A stretch of 64,000 nt of DNA from Taishania pollutisoli. GTDB lineage: Bacteria > Bacteroidota > Bacteroidia > Flavobacteriales_D > Crocinitomicaceae. Shown piece after piece: positions 25,132 through 33,757 of the stretch (the stretch's first letter is position 1; each line of letters opens with the position of its first letter). The notes below the pieces were generated by a model. That model had not been told where the DNA came from. It was given only the letters and a program-made list of their open reading frames with translations, and did not search any database. A program made the translations under genes and the position numbers. The stretch lies in the NCBI RefSeq assembly GCF_014518315.1, contig NZ_JACVEL010000004.1, forward strand, positions 186,001-250,000, read 5' to 3'.

Positions 25132-25647
25132 TTATTCTGATTTTGCAGATCGCGTCCACTTCGCTTCCGCAACCAATGCATCTATCTGCTTTTCAAAAAC
25201 AAGAATTGATTCCGGGTAGTTGTGCCTTCTTTTTACTTCTTTCCGTTTCCCGTCGATAACAATGGAGGAAACGTGTGTCGGTAAATCGGTTACAGGACTG
25301 TCATATACATCATTCAATGACATGTAATTAATTTCCTTTGCTGTTTTCGTTAGCGTAGCAAGTTGATCTTTCGTGAAACGGGCTGTATAGGTCCCGACCA
25401 TATCCACATTGTCTTTTCCTTCGTATACTGCATAACCGGAATTGTAGATCTTAACGGTATATACCGGGCATTTACCAAAACAATAACCTCTGTCCAATGA
25501 TGCGAAAAGGGAATCAGACGCTGTTACTTTCCCCGTTTGGGAAGTCTGGTTGTTTGCTTCCGGATCTGTTGCTATCTTTTTAGAAGCACAGGAAACCTGC
25601 ATTCCGACAACTACCATCAACAAGGAGGAAAATGAACCTATTTTCAT
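25132..25647 (-). CDS. DUF6438-like lipoprotein
   Basis: 171 residues. A signal peptide ends in a lipobox-like VGMQVSC (Cys19), so it is probably a lipoprotein. The domain starts with RGYCFGKCPVYTVKIYNSGYAVYEGKDNV, the Cys-Phe-Gly-x-Cys-Pro pattern of DUF6438, and continues with GTYTARFTKDQLATLTKTAKEINY. Function unknown. Converges with the TonB-like gene. Confidence 0.8.
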   Translation of the reverse strand: MKIGSFSSLLMVVVGMQVSCASKKIATDPEANNQTSQTGKVTASDSLFASLDRGYCFGKCPVYTVKIYNSGYAVYEGKDNVDMVGTYTARFTKDQLATLTKTAKEINYMSLNDVYDSPVTDLPTHVSSIVIDGKRKEVKRRHNYPESILVFEKQIDALVAEAKWTRSAKSE

Positions 25648-25708
25648 AACTTAACGATTTTATACGGAAAAATAACAAAAATCCAGCCAAAGACCGAATC
25701 TGTGCGTA

Positions 25709-26086
25709 TTAATTTGAAACTTTCATCGCTTCCAGGTAGCGATTCAGATTTGCATTTTCTTTCAATGTGTCTGCTCCGATGAACAACACATTCTTGCATC
25801 CGTTTCGTTCCAGCCACAAAGAGAAGTTGGAAACACCTACCATCAATGTACCGTTGATATCAATGCGTTGAACAGGTTTCAACGAGTCGTCAAATAATTT
25901 GCGAATATCTAACAAGTCTTTTTCAACATCCGAATTCTGGTTGAAAATCACAAGCCCCTCTACAGCCTTATCAAATCCGTCTTCAAGCGGAAGTTCTTCG
26001 ACTTCCAATCCGTTTGAAGCAGCCCAATCCGCTATTAAAGCACCAAAAGATGAGCCCGGCTTAATAAATATCTTTCTTAATTTCAT
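25709..26086 (-). CDS. protein of unknown function
   Basis: 125 residues, no signal peptide and no membrane segment. The predicted pattern is alternating beta/alpha: KIFIKPG, LVIFNQ, VQRIDINGTLMVGV, NVLFIGAD. This suggests a small cytoplasmic alpha/beta fold, with a nucleotide- or ligand-binding look but no motif I can name. It lies 78 bases downstream of the arginine decarboxylase gene on the same strand and could be its operon partner. Confidence 0.65.
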   Translation of the reverse strand: MKLRKIFIKPGSSFGALIADWAASNGLEVEELPLEDGFDKAVEGLVIFNQNSDVEKDLLDIRKLFDDSLKPVQRIDINGTLMVGVSNFSLWLERNGCKNVLFIGADTLKENANLNRYLEAMKVSN

Positions 26087-26164
26087 GTCTTTATGTGAAA
26101 ATCCGCATTCGGATTAGCCGGCAAAGGTAATCATTAGATTTAATCCTGCCGTTAAAATTTATTA

Positions 26165-27556
26165 TTAATACCCTAATATTTTTAAAAAGTCATTGGCGGT
26201 TTGCTCTTCGCTGAAGATCTCCGTATGGATTTTTCCTTCCTGGTCGCGCTGAATGAGAACGTGTCTCGGTTCAGGGATCAGGCAGTGTTTTAACCCTCCG
26301 AAACCACCAACTGTTTCCTGGTAAGCTCCGGTGTTAAAAAAGCCGATATACAGCGGATCGTTTCGATCAAAACGCGGGAGATAAATGGCATTGGCATGTT
26401 GTTCAGAGTTGTAATAATCATCTGAATCACAGGTTAATCCTCCAAGTAAAACGCGCTCGTAATCTTCATTCCAACGGTTGATCGGCAACATGATGAACCG
26501 CTTGTTAATTGCCCAGGTGTCCGGAAGGTTGGTCATGAATGACGAGTCGATCATGTTCCATTTCTCCCTGTCATTTTGTTGCTTCTGGTGCAATACGCGG
26601 AAAATCGCCCCGCCGCTTTCTCCGACTGTAAACGAACCAAATTCCGTAAAAATATTCGGCTCCGGAATGTCATTATCGGAACAAACACGTTTGATCTGCA
26701 TCAGGATTTCACGCACCATGTAGGCATAGTCATAATCAAACGCCAGTGACTGCTTGATTGGGAATCCCCCTCCGATGTTCAGTGAATCCAATGTCGGGCA
26801 GACTTTTTTCAGGTCGCAATAGACACGCAAACATTTGGTCAACTCATTCCAGTAATAGGAGTTATCGTTGATTCCCGTATTGATGAAAAAGTGGAGCATC
26901 TTCACTTTCACCCGTGGGTTGTTTTCCAGGATTGCTTTATAAAAAGGAACAATTTCCCGGTAACGGATTCCAAGGCGGGAGGTATAAAACTCGAACTTCG
27001 GTTCTTCTTCCGATGCGATACGGATTCCGATGTGAATGTCCTTGTCCGTCTTCGCCAACAAATCCTGTACTTCCTGCGTATTATCTACAATCGGAATCAC
27101 ACGTAATTTATCTTCTTCGATCAGCCCTGCAATGTTGTCAATGTATTTCGGTGGCTTGAAGCCGTTACAGATCACAAACTGACCGTCTTTCAATTTTCCC
27201 TGTTCATTGAGTTTTTTAACGATGTCAATATCAAACGCAGATGACGTTTCGATGTGTACATCGTTTTTCATAACTTCGTCCATGACAAACGAAAAATGAG
27301 AACTTTTGGTACAATAGGAATAATGATACGCTCCCTGGTAACCGATGTTGTTCATCGTTTCCCTGAACCATCCTTTTGCACGTTGAATATTGTGTGAAAT
27401 CTGGGGCAGGTAATTGAACTTGAGTGGTGTTCCGTATTTTTCCACCAGTCTCATCAGGTCAATTCCATGAAACATCAAACGATCTTCAACCAGGTTGAAC
27501 TCATCCTGCGGAAAATCGAACGTCTGGTCAATCAGATCTATGTATTTTGTTCTCAT
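26165..27556 (-). CDS. speA: arginine decarboxylase-like fold III PLP enzyme
   Basis: 463 residues of the alanine-racemase-fold PLP decarboxylase family. YHYSYCTKSSHFSFVMDEVMKNDVHIETSSAFD carries the Schiff-base lysine (TKSS, about residue 84), SLNIGGGFP is the phosphate-binding glycine loop and IFTEFGSFTVGESGG follows. LLGGLTCDSDDYY near 374-386 supplies the conserved Cys-Asp of the second active-site half. It is the short form annotated as arginine decarboxylase in Bacteroidota. An ornithine, diaminopimelate or carboxynorspermidine substrate cannot be excluded. No agmatinase gene is adjacent. Confidence 0.8.
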   Translation of the reverse strand: MRTKYIDLIDQTFDFPQDEFNLVEDRLMFHGIDLMRLVEKYGTPLKFNYLPQISHNIQRAKGWFRETMNNIGYQGAYHYSYCTKSSHFSFVMDEVMKNDVHIETSSAFDIDIVKKLNEQGKLKDGQFVICNGFKPPKYIDNIAGLIEEDKLRVIPIVDNTQEVQDLLAKTDKDIHIGIRIASEEEPKFEFYTSRLGIRYREIVPFYKAILENNPRVKVKMLHFFINTGINDNSYYWNELTKCLRVYCDLKKVCPTLDSLNIGGGFPIKQSLAFDYDYAYMVREILMQIKRVCSDNDIPEPNIFTEFGSFTVGESGGAIFRVLHQKQQNDREKWNMIDSSFMTNLPDTWAINKRFIMLPINRWNEDYERVLLGGLTCDSDDYYNSEQHANAIYLPRFDRNDPLYIGFFNTGAYQETVGGFGGLKHCLIPEPRHVLIQRDQEGKIHTEIFSEEQTANDFLKILGY

Positions 27557-27589
27557 TTACACCGTTAAAATTAATGTTCGAATGATCAA

Positions 27590-29290
27590 TTACTTCACAC
27601 GAACAGTTAATACATCATTTTCTTTGGTTACTGCCGCAACTCCCATTTTTGTCAGGGCTTTTATCCCCAAATCCCATTGTTTGTTACTCAGACCCGTTTG
27701 GTTTTTCAACGCATTCAACTCCATTTCTTTTTCTGCGGAAAGGATATCGAAAATGGCTTTTTCATTTTCGGACAGCGTTAGTTTTTTCGCTTCCGGGCGC
27801 ATTTGCGGGAAGAACAGTACTTCCTGGATGGACGGATTATTTGTCAAAAACATGATCAAACGATCCATTCCGATTCCCAATCCTGAAGTAGGCGGCATTC
27901 CATATTCCAGTGCACGTAGAAAATCCTGATCAATAAACTGTCCTGCCTCGTCATCCCCTTTTTCTGCCAGGCGTACTTGCTCTTCGAAGCGCTCACGCTG
28001 ATCAATGGGGTCATTCAATTCCGAGTACGCATTTGCAATTTCCTTGCCACAAACCATCAACTCAAAACGTTCGGTAAGTTCCGGATCGTTTCGGTGTGAC
28101 TTACACAGCGGTGACATTTCTTTCGGGTAATCGGTGATAAATGTTGGCTGGATATAATTTCCTTCACATTTTTCCCCGAAGATTTCATCAATGAGTTTTC
28201 CTTTCCCCATTGTTTCATTTACGTCGATGCCCATTCCTTTTGCAGCTGCACGCAATTCATCTTCTGATTTCCCGGCAATATCAAATCCTGTAAAATCCAG
28301 GATCGACTGACGCATCGTTACCCGTGCATACGGCGCTTTGAAGTCAACTTTATGTTCCCCGAATGTAGCTTCTGTTGTTCCGTTCACAGCGATCGCGCAA
28401 TGTTCCAGCAATCGTTCGGTGAAGTCCATCATCCAGTTGTAATCTTTGTAGGAAACATAAATTTCCATTGCTGTAAATTCCGGGTTGTGTGTCCGGTCCA
28501 TTCCTTCGTTTCGGAAGTTTTTGGAAAATTCATACACACCGTCAAATCCACCAACAATCAGTCGTTTCAGGTATAGCTCATTCGCAATCCGCATGTACAG
28601 CGGAATATCCAGTGCATTGTGGTGTGTCACAAACGGACGAGCAGCGGCTCCTCCCGGAATGGATTGCAAAATCGGTGTTTCCACTTCCATGTAGCCGGCA
28701 TCGTTAAAAAACTGGCGCATGGCATTGAACAACTTTGTTCGTTTAATGAATATCTCTTTTACATGCGGGTTTACTACCAGGTCAGCATATCGTTGACGGT
28801 AGCGCATTTCAGGATCTGTAAATGCATCGTGTACTTTTCCATCCGCATCTGTTTTCGGCAATGGAAGCGGTTTCAGTGATTTACTCAGCAGTGTAAATTC
28901 TTTAACATTCACAGATGTTTCACCAACCTGCGTTTTGAACACAGTTCCTTTTATACCGATGAAATCACCCAGATCCAGTAATTTCTTGAAGACTTCGTTG
29001 TACAATGTTTTATCTTCTCCCGGACACATTTCATCCCGGTTAAAGTAAACCTGAATCCGTCCTGTGGAATCCTGCAGTTCGATAAAACTTGCTTTTCCCA
29101 TAACGCGTTGACTCATCATTCGTCCCGCAATACAAACCTCCTTATTGTCTTCGAACTTTTCCTTGATGTCCTTTGCATAGTCCGTTACCGGGTATAATGC
29201 TGCAGGGTATGGATCGATGCCCATTTCCCGTATCTTGTTCAACGTTTCTCTGCGTTGAATCTCCTGATCGGATAGTTCGATAAAACTCAT
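27590..29290 (-). CDS. lysS: lysyl-tRNA synthetase, class II
   Basis: 566 residues, longer than E. coli LysS (505) because of a C-terminal extension of about 65 residues. The N-terminal OB fold (IAGRMMSQRVMGKASFIELQDSTGRIQVYF) binds the anticodon. Class II motif 1 (FFNDAGYMEVETPILQSIPGGAAARPF), motif 2 (FRNEGMDRTHNPEFTAMEIY) and motif 3 (GLGIGMDRLIM) are intact. The tail (about 505-566) resembles a small helical domain seen in Bacteroidota LysS. A -7 box TAAATTTG lies 29 bases before the ATG. Confidence 0.98.
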   Translation of the reverse strand: MSFIELSDQEIQRRETLNKIREMGIDPYPAALYPVTDYAKDIKEKFEDNKEVCIAGRMMSQRVMGKASFIELQDSTGRIQVYFNRDEMCPGEDKTLYNEVFKKLLDLGDFIGIKGTVFKTQVGETSVNVKEFTLLSKSLKPLPLPKTDADGKVHDAFTDPEMRYRQRYADLVVNPHVKEIFIKRTKLFNAMRQFFNDAGYMEVETPILQSIPGGAAARPFVTHHNALDIPLYMRIANELYLKRLIVGGFDGVYEFSKNFRNEGMDRTHNPEFTAMEIYVSYKDYNWMMDFTERLLEHCAIAVNGTTEATFGEHKVDFKAPYARVTMRQSILDFTGFDIAGKSEDELRAAAKGMGIDVNETMGKGKLIDEIFGEKCEGNYIQPTFITDYPKEMSPLCKSHRNDPELTERFELMVCGKEIANAYSELNDPIDQRERFEEQVRLAEKGDDEAGQFIDQDFLRALEYGMPPTSGLGIGMDRLIMFLTNNPSIQEVLFFPQMRPEAKKLTLSENEKAIFDILSAEKEMELNALKNQTGLSNKQWDLGIKALTKMGVAAVTKENDVLTVRVK

Positions 29291-29318
29291 AATTTTCTAT
29301 TCTTTTTTTGTGGGACTG

Positions 29319-29326
29319 CAAATTTA
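29319..29326 (-). promoter_or_regulatory. lysS -7 box
   Basis: TAAATTTG on the minus strand matches TAnnTTTG, 29 bases before the lysS ATG. Confidence 0.5.
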
Positions 29327-29421
29327 GGTAAATACTAAATATCTGCCACAGATTCACGGATTAAATTGAAACAGGAGTGCCTAAAAATTGCATTTGTACT
29401 GTTTTTCTCACTGCAATTACA

Positions 29422-29429
29422 TATTTTTG
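29422..29429 (+). promoter_or_regulatory. rpiB -7 box
   Basis: TATTTTTG matches TAnnTTTG and lies 21 bases before the rpiB ATG. The lysS gene is divergent on the other side. Confidence 0.5.
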
Positions 29430-29449
29430 CAGAATAAATTATAGATGTT

Positions 29450-29881
29450 ATGCTTATTCCAATCGGTTGCGACCACGCAGGATTTCAATTAAAACAGGAA
29501 CTGATCAGTTACCTGGAAGAAAAAGGGTACGAGGTAAAGGATTTTGGTTGTTATTCCGAAGAAAGTATTGATTATGCGGATTATGCGCACCCGGTAGCGG
29601 AATTGGTGGAACAAAACAAAGGAATGCGTGGCATTCTGATTTGCGGATCGGGCAACGGAATCAACATGACGGCCAATAAGCATCAGGGAATTCGTTCGGC
29701 ACTTTGCTGGCAGCCGGAAATTGCAAAGCTGGCACGGGAGCACAACGACGCGAATATCATCGCATTGCCTGCACGATTTATCTCTTCTGAAAGTGCGAAA
29801 GAAATGATCGATCTGTTCTTTTCAACTGACTTTGAGGGGGGAAGACACCAAAAACGCATCGAAAAGATTCCGTTCTGTTAA
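29450..29881 (+). CDS. rpiB: ribose-5-phosphate isomerase B
   Basis: Interconverts ribulose-5-phosphate and ribose-5-phosphate in the pentose phosphate pathway. 143 residues. IGCDHAGFQLKQEL (5-18) holds the substrate-binding Asp-His, DYADYAHPVAELV the second loop, and GILICGSGNGINMTANKHQGIRSALCW (about 63-89) the catalytic loop: GSGNG replaces the more usual CGTGIG form, with the Cys placed just before it. REHNDANIIALPARF completes the RpiB/LacA signature. Confidence 0.95.
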   Translation: MLIPIGCDHAGFQLKQELISYLEEKGYEVKDFGCYSEESIDYADYAHPVAELVEQNKGMRGILICGSGNGINMTANKHQGIRSALCWQPEIAKLAREHNDANIIALPARFISSESAKEMIDLFFSTDFEGGRHQKRIEKIPFC

Positions 29882-29933
29882 CCCGGGGTTAAAAAAGTTT
29901 GAACGGATGTAGTACGTTTTCAAAAAAACTTTA

Positions 29934-29941
29934 TACATTTG
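29934..29941 (+). promoter_or_regulatory. tRNA operon -7 box
   Basis: TACATTTG matches TAnnTTTG, 49 bases before tRNA-Gly. The two tRNAs are 47 bases apart and end at the hairpin at 30197, so one transcript is likely. Confidence 0.55.
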
Positions 29942-29989
29942 TCGCCCGTTGGTAAAAGAATCAACGGGTAATATTTTGAAATGCATTAC

Positions 29990-30062
<73 letters not shown>

Positions 30063-30109
30063 CACAGAAAGAAGCGGGGTTTCCCGTTCTTTTGATAGAT
30101 ATACCGAAT

Positions 30110-30193
30110 GCTCGAGTGGTGGAATCGGTAGACACGCCGGACTTAAAATCCTGTGCCCTTTTGGGCGTGCGGGTTCAAGTCCCGCCTCGAGTA
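30110..30193 (+). tRNA. tRNA-Leu (TAA)
   Basis: 84 bases with a class II variable arm (GTGCCC-tttt-GGGCGT). Acceptor stem GCTCGAG/CTCGAGT, with a G:U pair at the end; anticodon loop CTTAAAA, anticodon TAA; T arm GCGGGTTCAAGTCCCGC. The anticodon stem CCGGA/TCCTG has a C-U mismatch at the second pair. Discriminator A; CCA is not encoded. Confidence 0.95.
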
Positions 30194-30196
30194 CAC

Positions 30197-30220
30197 AACC
30201 CCGTCAGAAATGGCGGGGTT
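30197..30220 (+). terminator. terminator of the tRNA operon
   Basis: Stem AACCCCG/CGGGGTT followed by TTTGTTTTT, three bases after tRNA-Leu. Confidence 0.85.
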
Positions 30221-30270
30221 TTTGTTTTTAAAAATGCTTACAATGGGGCTTCCACCCTTTGTTTGTAAGG

Positions 30271-30303
30271 AAGTCTGGCTTTTATTAGTCAGACTTTTTT
30301 TGT
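30271..30303 (+). terminator. second terminator after the tRNAs
   Basis: Stem AAGTCTG/CAGACTT with a 12-base loop, followed by TTTTTGTTTTG. It is a backup for the tRNA operon or the remnant of a lost gene. Confidence 0.65.
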
Positions 30304-30634
30304 TTTGTATTCCTGGACTCGTTGTTGCCTCATGTGTGTTTGTATTCAGGTAAGGATTTTTGGAAAGATGAAAGATAGTCCCTAAATGACTTCACTAGTG
30401 ACAAAGCTGAATGATAAAAATTATGATACCTATCACAAGGACCAGAATGAAATAATTTTGATACATGTCTTTTTTTGCATAGTGCTCGTACTTTTCCCTT
30501 CGAAATCATTGACTCCTCATCTAATAAAAGCACCCGAGAAGTTTAGCAGGTATACCAAAATGAATTCAACAATAATTTATAGAATTAATTTCATTTTCTG
30601 TATAAAACAATAATGAGGAAGTGAATTGATAACA
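30304..30634. other. AT-rich intergenic stretch
   Basis: 331 bases after the second tRNA terminator. Short frames exist on both strands (plus 30386-30613, minus 30330-30533) but overlap each other and have no signal or domain character. I see no gene or RNA here. Confidence 0.4.
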
Positions 30635-31051
30635 TTACCAATCTATTTGATTTTCTATCCATGTTTTGAAGCTCCACTCAGGCTTATGTGTTATCCCTAA
30701 AAAAGTGTATCTATATATGCTATCAACTAATACATCCAGTTCCTTTTTTCCTTCACAATAGATCATTATAACAAGTCTTACATCTATTTCTTTGTGAGAA
30801 TCATGCGACATATTTAAGCTCGATAAATTCAGACAATCAGAAAAATTGTTCAAAACACTTGTGTCAGAAATAATTTTCCTTTTGATCCAATCAGATTTTA
30901 TTGACAAGAACGTAGCTTTTGTATATGAAATTGGAGCCGTGAGGGTTTTAGGAAGATATATTAATTCAATGCTATCAATTTTTATTGAAAGATTCTGACT
31001 AAAGCTAAACATTGTTATGCACATTAGTGGTATAGAAATAAGAAACCTCAT
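30635..31051 (-). CDS. secreted protein of unknown function
   Basis: 138 residues with a clean signal peptide (MRFLISIPLMCITMFSFSQ). The rest is predicted alpha/beta with no motif that I recognise. The gene is richer in A+T than its neighbours and lies alone in a gene-poor patch between tRNA genes and a membrane protein gene, a typical place for recent gain. The signal peptide is the main evidence that the frame is real. Confidence 0.6.
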   Translation of the reverse strand: MRFLISIPLMCITMFSFSQNLSIKIDSIELIYLPKTLTAPISYTKATFLSIKSDWIKRKIISDTSVLNNFSDCLNLSSLNMSHDSHKEIDVRLVIMIYCEGKKELDVLVDSIYRYTFLGITHKPEWSFKTWIENQIDW

Positions 31052-31472
31052 TCTTTAGGATATTAACATAGATCTACTTATTTATATAGTTTCCTTATCT
31101 CATTTTTAAGTGTTGATGTTGTTCCTCCTTCTTAAAGTTTTGCGGATAAAGTGTACTGAATTAGACAAAGATACATGTTTAAGTTGGATTATTAACATGT
31201 TGAATGTATTCCTTTTTTGTCAGATTTATATCAAAAAAACCAAGTGTCAACGATGCTTGTTTTTCTTTCCTATTTTTCAGGATACTTCTTATTTTCGTTA
31301 AGTTTACATTTGTTGAGGGGCGCTTCACAGGAAGTAGATTTGCAGTTAGTCTGGAAATGGATACTCCAAAATAAAATGAGACACTTGTGATAACATAAAC
31401 AAAATAATCTATTTTAGCACCGTTAAATTGTACAATGTAACAAACCACTTAAAAATTAATACAACAACTACT
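31052..31472. other. AT-rich intergenic stretch, possible gene remnant
   Basis: 421 bases. A minus-strand frame (31179-31448) contains SISRLTANLLPVKRPSTNVNLTK and ends without any domain. It resembles the debris often left by mobile elements but is too short to name. A possible -7 for the next gene is TCTATTTTAGC near 31413. Confidence 0.35.
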
Positions 31473-32063
31473 ATGAACAAACTATTAATCAGGAATATCG
31501 GATGGATCGTATTAATTGCGGTATGGAGTTTTTTAGCAGGTGCCTACTTTAATCTTGGATGGGTTCGCAATCATTCGGTGGATTACAAAACAGGATTCTT
31601 CATAGGTGGAATAGGGATGTGGATTGTGTTTATCGGAATGGGAATACTGATCTACCGGTTTGCAAAAAAGAACGGGGCTCAGGATCCGGCAAAACCTGCT
31701 CTTTACGTTGTGAGTTTCTTTACGATCTGCTTTTTAATTATCGCATCGATCAAGTACAACGATGTGAAAAAAGACAAATTTGTTGACGATCTTGAATATA
31801 GTTTTGTTGACTATTACACCTACAAGGCAGCTGAAAAAGGATTAAAAATCACTGATTTGAAATGGGAATTGCAAGATCTGTATTTATTCATTCGGTATGA
31901 TTTAAAATCACATGCTGAACTTGAGAAGATCATGCGGCTGGAAACCGAAGAGGCTGTTTTTGAAGAAAACAAGGTAATTGCTGAATTATGTATCAATGCA
32001 TTGGAATTAACTGAGAAATCGAAGTATCCTTCACCTGAAGGAATGAAAGAGTTATTTGAATAA
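31473..32063 (+). CDS. membrane protein of unknown function
   Basis: 196 residues from the ATG at 31473; the frame extends 15 codons upstream through a Thr-rich stretch that does not look coding. Three predicted membrane helices (about 8-28, 42-65 and 79-97) are followed by a charged cytoplasmic or periplasmic tail of about 95 residues with helical character (ETEEAVFEENKVIAELCINALELTEKS). No family recognised. Confidence 0.75.
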   Translation: MNKLLIRNIGWIVLIAVWSFLAGAYFNLGWVRNHSVDYKTGFFIGGIGMWIVFIGMGILIYRFAKKNGAQDPAKPALYVVSFFTICFLIIASIKYNDVKKDKFVDDLEYSFVDYYTYKAAEKGLKITDLKWELQDLYLFIRYDLKSHAELEKIMRLETEEAVFEENKVIAELCINALELTEKSKYPSPEGMKELFE

Positions 32064-32380
32064 GGTTTTGTTCTAAAAAGTATTTTACCACAGATTTTAT
32101 TGCTCGGTTATAAACAACGATCATAGCACTTATTTTACTGTAGGTGTTGATTTATCTAATTAACAGAACACTAACAAAAAAGTTACCCCGAATTGTTTCC
32201 ACAAGTCCGGAAAAATGAATAATTTTGCCCTGTTATGAACCGTTTTTTCCATACAACAATGATCGCAAAACCCTGGATTGCCTAACCGGGGGAACAGGAA
32301 TGCTCCTCCGATTATTTGTGTGAAGACAACGTCCTGTTGATCTTCTTTGTTGTAGTTGATAATCATTTCAAAAAAAATTC
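32064..32380. other. intergenic region with a leader for the MFS gene
   Basis: 317 bases. TAATTTTG (32220-32227) fits the -7 consensus on the plus strand with TTG about 25 bases upstream, giving a leader of about 145 bases before the MFS gene. The leader contains a possible 16-codon peptide frame starting at 32236 (MNRFFHTTMIAKPWIA). A minus-strand frame at 32160-32366 has no supporting features. Confidence 0.4.
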
Positions 32381-33601
32381 ATGGAAAATAATCAGTGGTT
32401 TCGTACCTATCTATTTATATGGGCCGGTCAGTTTGTATCGATGATCAGCAGTTATTCCGTCCACTTTGCCGTTATTATCTGGCTCAGTCTGAAACACCAG
32501 TCTGCCGAAGTACTCGCACTGGCTGGAATTGCCGGATTGCTCCCGCAAGCCATTATCGGTCCGTTTGCAGGTGTATTTATTGATCGCTGGGACCGCAAGC
32601 TGGTCATGATTCTGGCCGATGCGTTCATTGCTCTGTGTACGTTTGTGATGACCTTTATTATGAACGATGGGGATCCGAACCTGGTATTGGTCTACTTCCT
32701 GTTGGGATGTCGTTCTGTCGGAAATGCATTCCATGCTCCGGCCATGCAGGCAGTTGCTCCGTTGATTGTACCCGAACAGGAATTGCTGCGTGTATCGGGG
32801 ATTAACCAGATGTTGCAATCGTTCAGTGGAATTGCCGGTCCTGCTTTGGGAACATTGGCCATTACTTATTTCCCGATTGCAAAAGTATTGTACCTTGACA
32901 TCATCGGGGCACTGGTAGCCATTACCTCGTTGTTTTTTGTATCCATTCCCCGGTTAAAACGTGAGAAAACAAAGCCTTCTTTCTCATCGGTGATTCATGA
33001 ATTGAAGGAAGGAGTGCAGGCGGTTTACCACAATAAAGGACTTTCACTGTTATTCCTGTTTGCGATGATCGTTACCTTTTTCATCATGCCGGTAGCCATT
33101 ATGTTTCCGCTACTGACCACCGGGCATTACGCCGGAGGAAAATGGGAAATGGGACTCATCGAAATTATCTGGGGTGTTGGCATGCTGATTGGCGGATCGA
33201 TACTGGGTATTATGCGGGTAAAGACTTCCAAAATCGTGCTGATTAATGCGATGCACATCATTATTGGATTAACCTTTACTTTTTCGGGATTCTTTCCCGG
33301 TACATGGTTTCTTGGTTTTGTTGTACTGACAGCATTCGGGGGAGTGGCACTTTCTATCTTTTCAGCAGCGTTTATGACGATCCTGCAGGAGGAGGTCGAT
33401 CCGGATAAACTGGGTAGAGTTTTCTCCCTGTACTTTAGCATGGCGATGCTTCCCAGTATTGTCGGGCTGTTGTTTACAGGGAGTATTGCGGAAAATGTGG
33501 GAGTTCCATATTCCTTCATTGTATCCGGTATACTTGTCTCACTCGTGGGAGTGATTTCATTTTTTGTCCCGTCGCTGATGAAGTTGGGAAAACAAGAGTA
33601 G
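32381..33601 (+). CDS. MFS efflux transporter
   Basis: 406 residues with about 12 membrane helices. The N-terminal WAGQFVSMISSYSVHFAVIIWLSLKHQSAEVLALAGIAGLLPQAIIGPFAGVFIDRWDRKLVMILAD includes the MFS motif A variant GVFIDRWDRK at about 65-74. The overall pattern is that of the MefA/macrolide-efflux-like group. The substrate is not predictable. It ends at a strong terminator and has a long 5' leader that may carry regulation. Confidence 0.88.
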   Translation: MENNQWFRTYLFIWAGQFVSMISSYSVHFAVIIWLSLKHQSAEVLALAGIAGLLPQAIIGPFAGVFIDRWDRKLVMILADAFIALCTFVMTFIMNDGDPNLVLVYFLLGCRSVGNAFHAPAMQAVAPLIVPEQELLRVSGINQMLQSFSGIAGPALGTLAITYFPIAKVLYLDIIGALVAITSLFFVSIPRLKREKTKPSFSSVIHELKEGVQAVYHNKGLSLLFLFAMIVTFFIMPVAIMFPLLTTGHYAGGKWEMGLIEIIWGVGMLIGGSILGIMRVKTSKIVLINAMHIIIGLTFTFSGFFPGTWFLGFVVLTAFGGVALSIFSAAFMTILQEEVDPDKLGRVFSLYFSMAMLPSIVGLLFTGSIAENVGVPYSFIVSGILVSLVGVISFFVPSLMKLGKQE

Positions 33602-33625
33602 GGTGTTACATTCAGTATTTATTTC

Positions 33626-33658
33626 ACCGGGCAGTCGATGATTTGCCCGGTTTTTTAT
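33626..33658 (+). terminator. terminator of the MFS gene
   Basis: Stem ACCGGGCA/TGCCCGGT followed by TTTTTATT, 25 bases after the MFS stop. Confidence 0.9.
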
Positions 33659-33757
33659 TGTTATTTCATAGCGGTACGAATAAAAATCAGGTAAAAATAC
33701 GCTTTTGAAATCCCGGTGAAGTAGCCTATCTTAGTAAGCCAAAAACCCTCACTAATT

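Noticed and set aside
32160..32366. 68-residue minus-strand frame before the MFS gene
   Set aside because: No recognisable domain; lies in the leader region with a plus-strand promoter.
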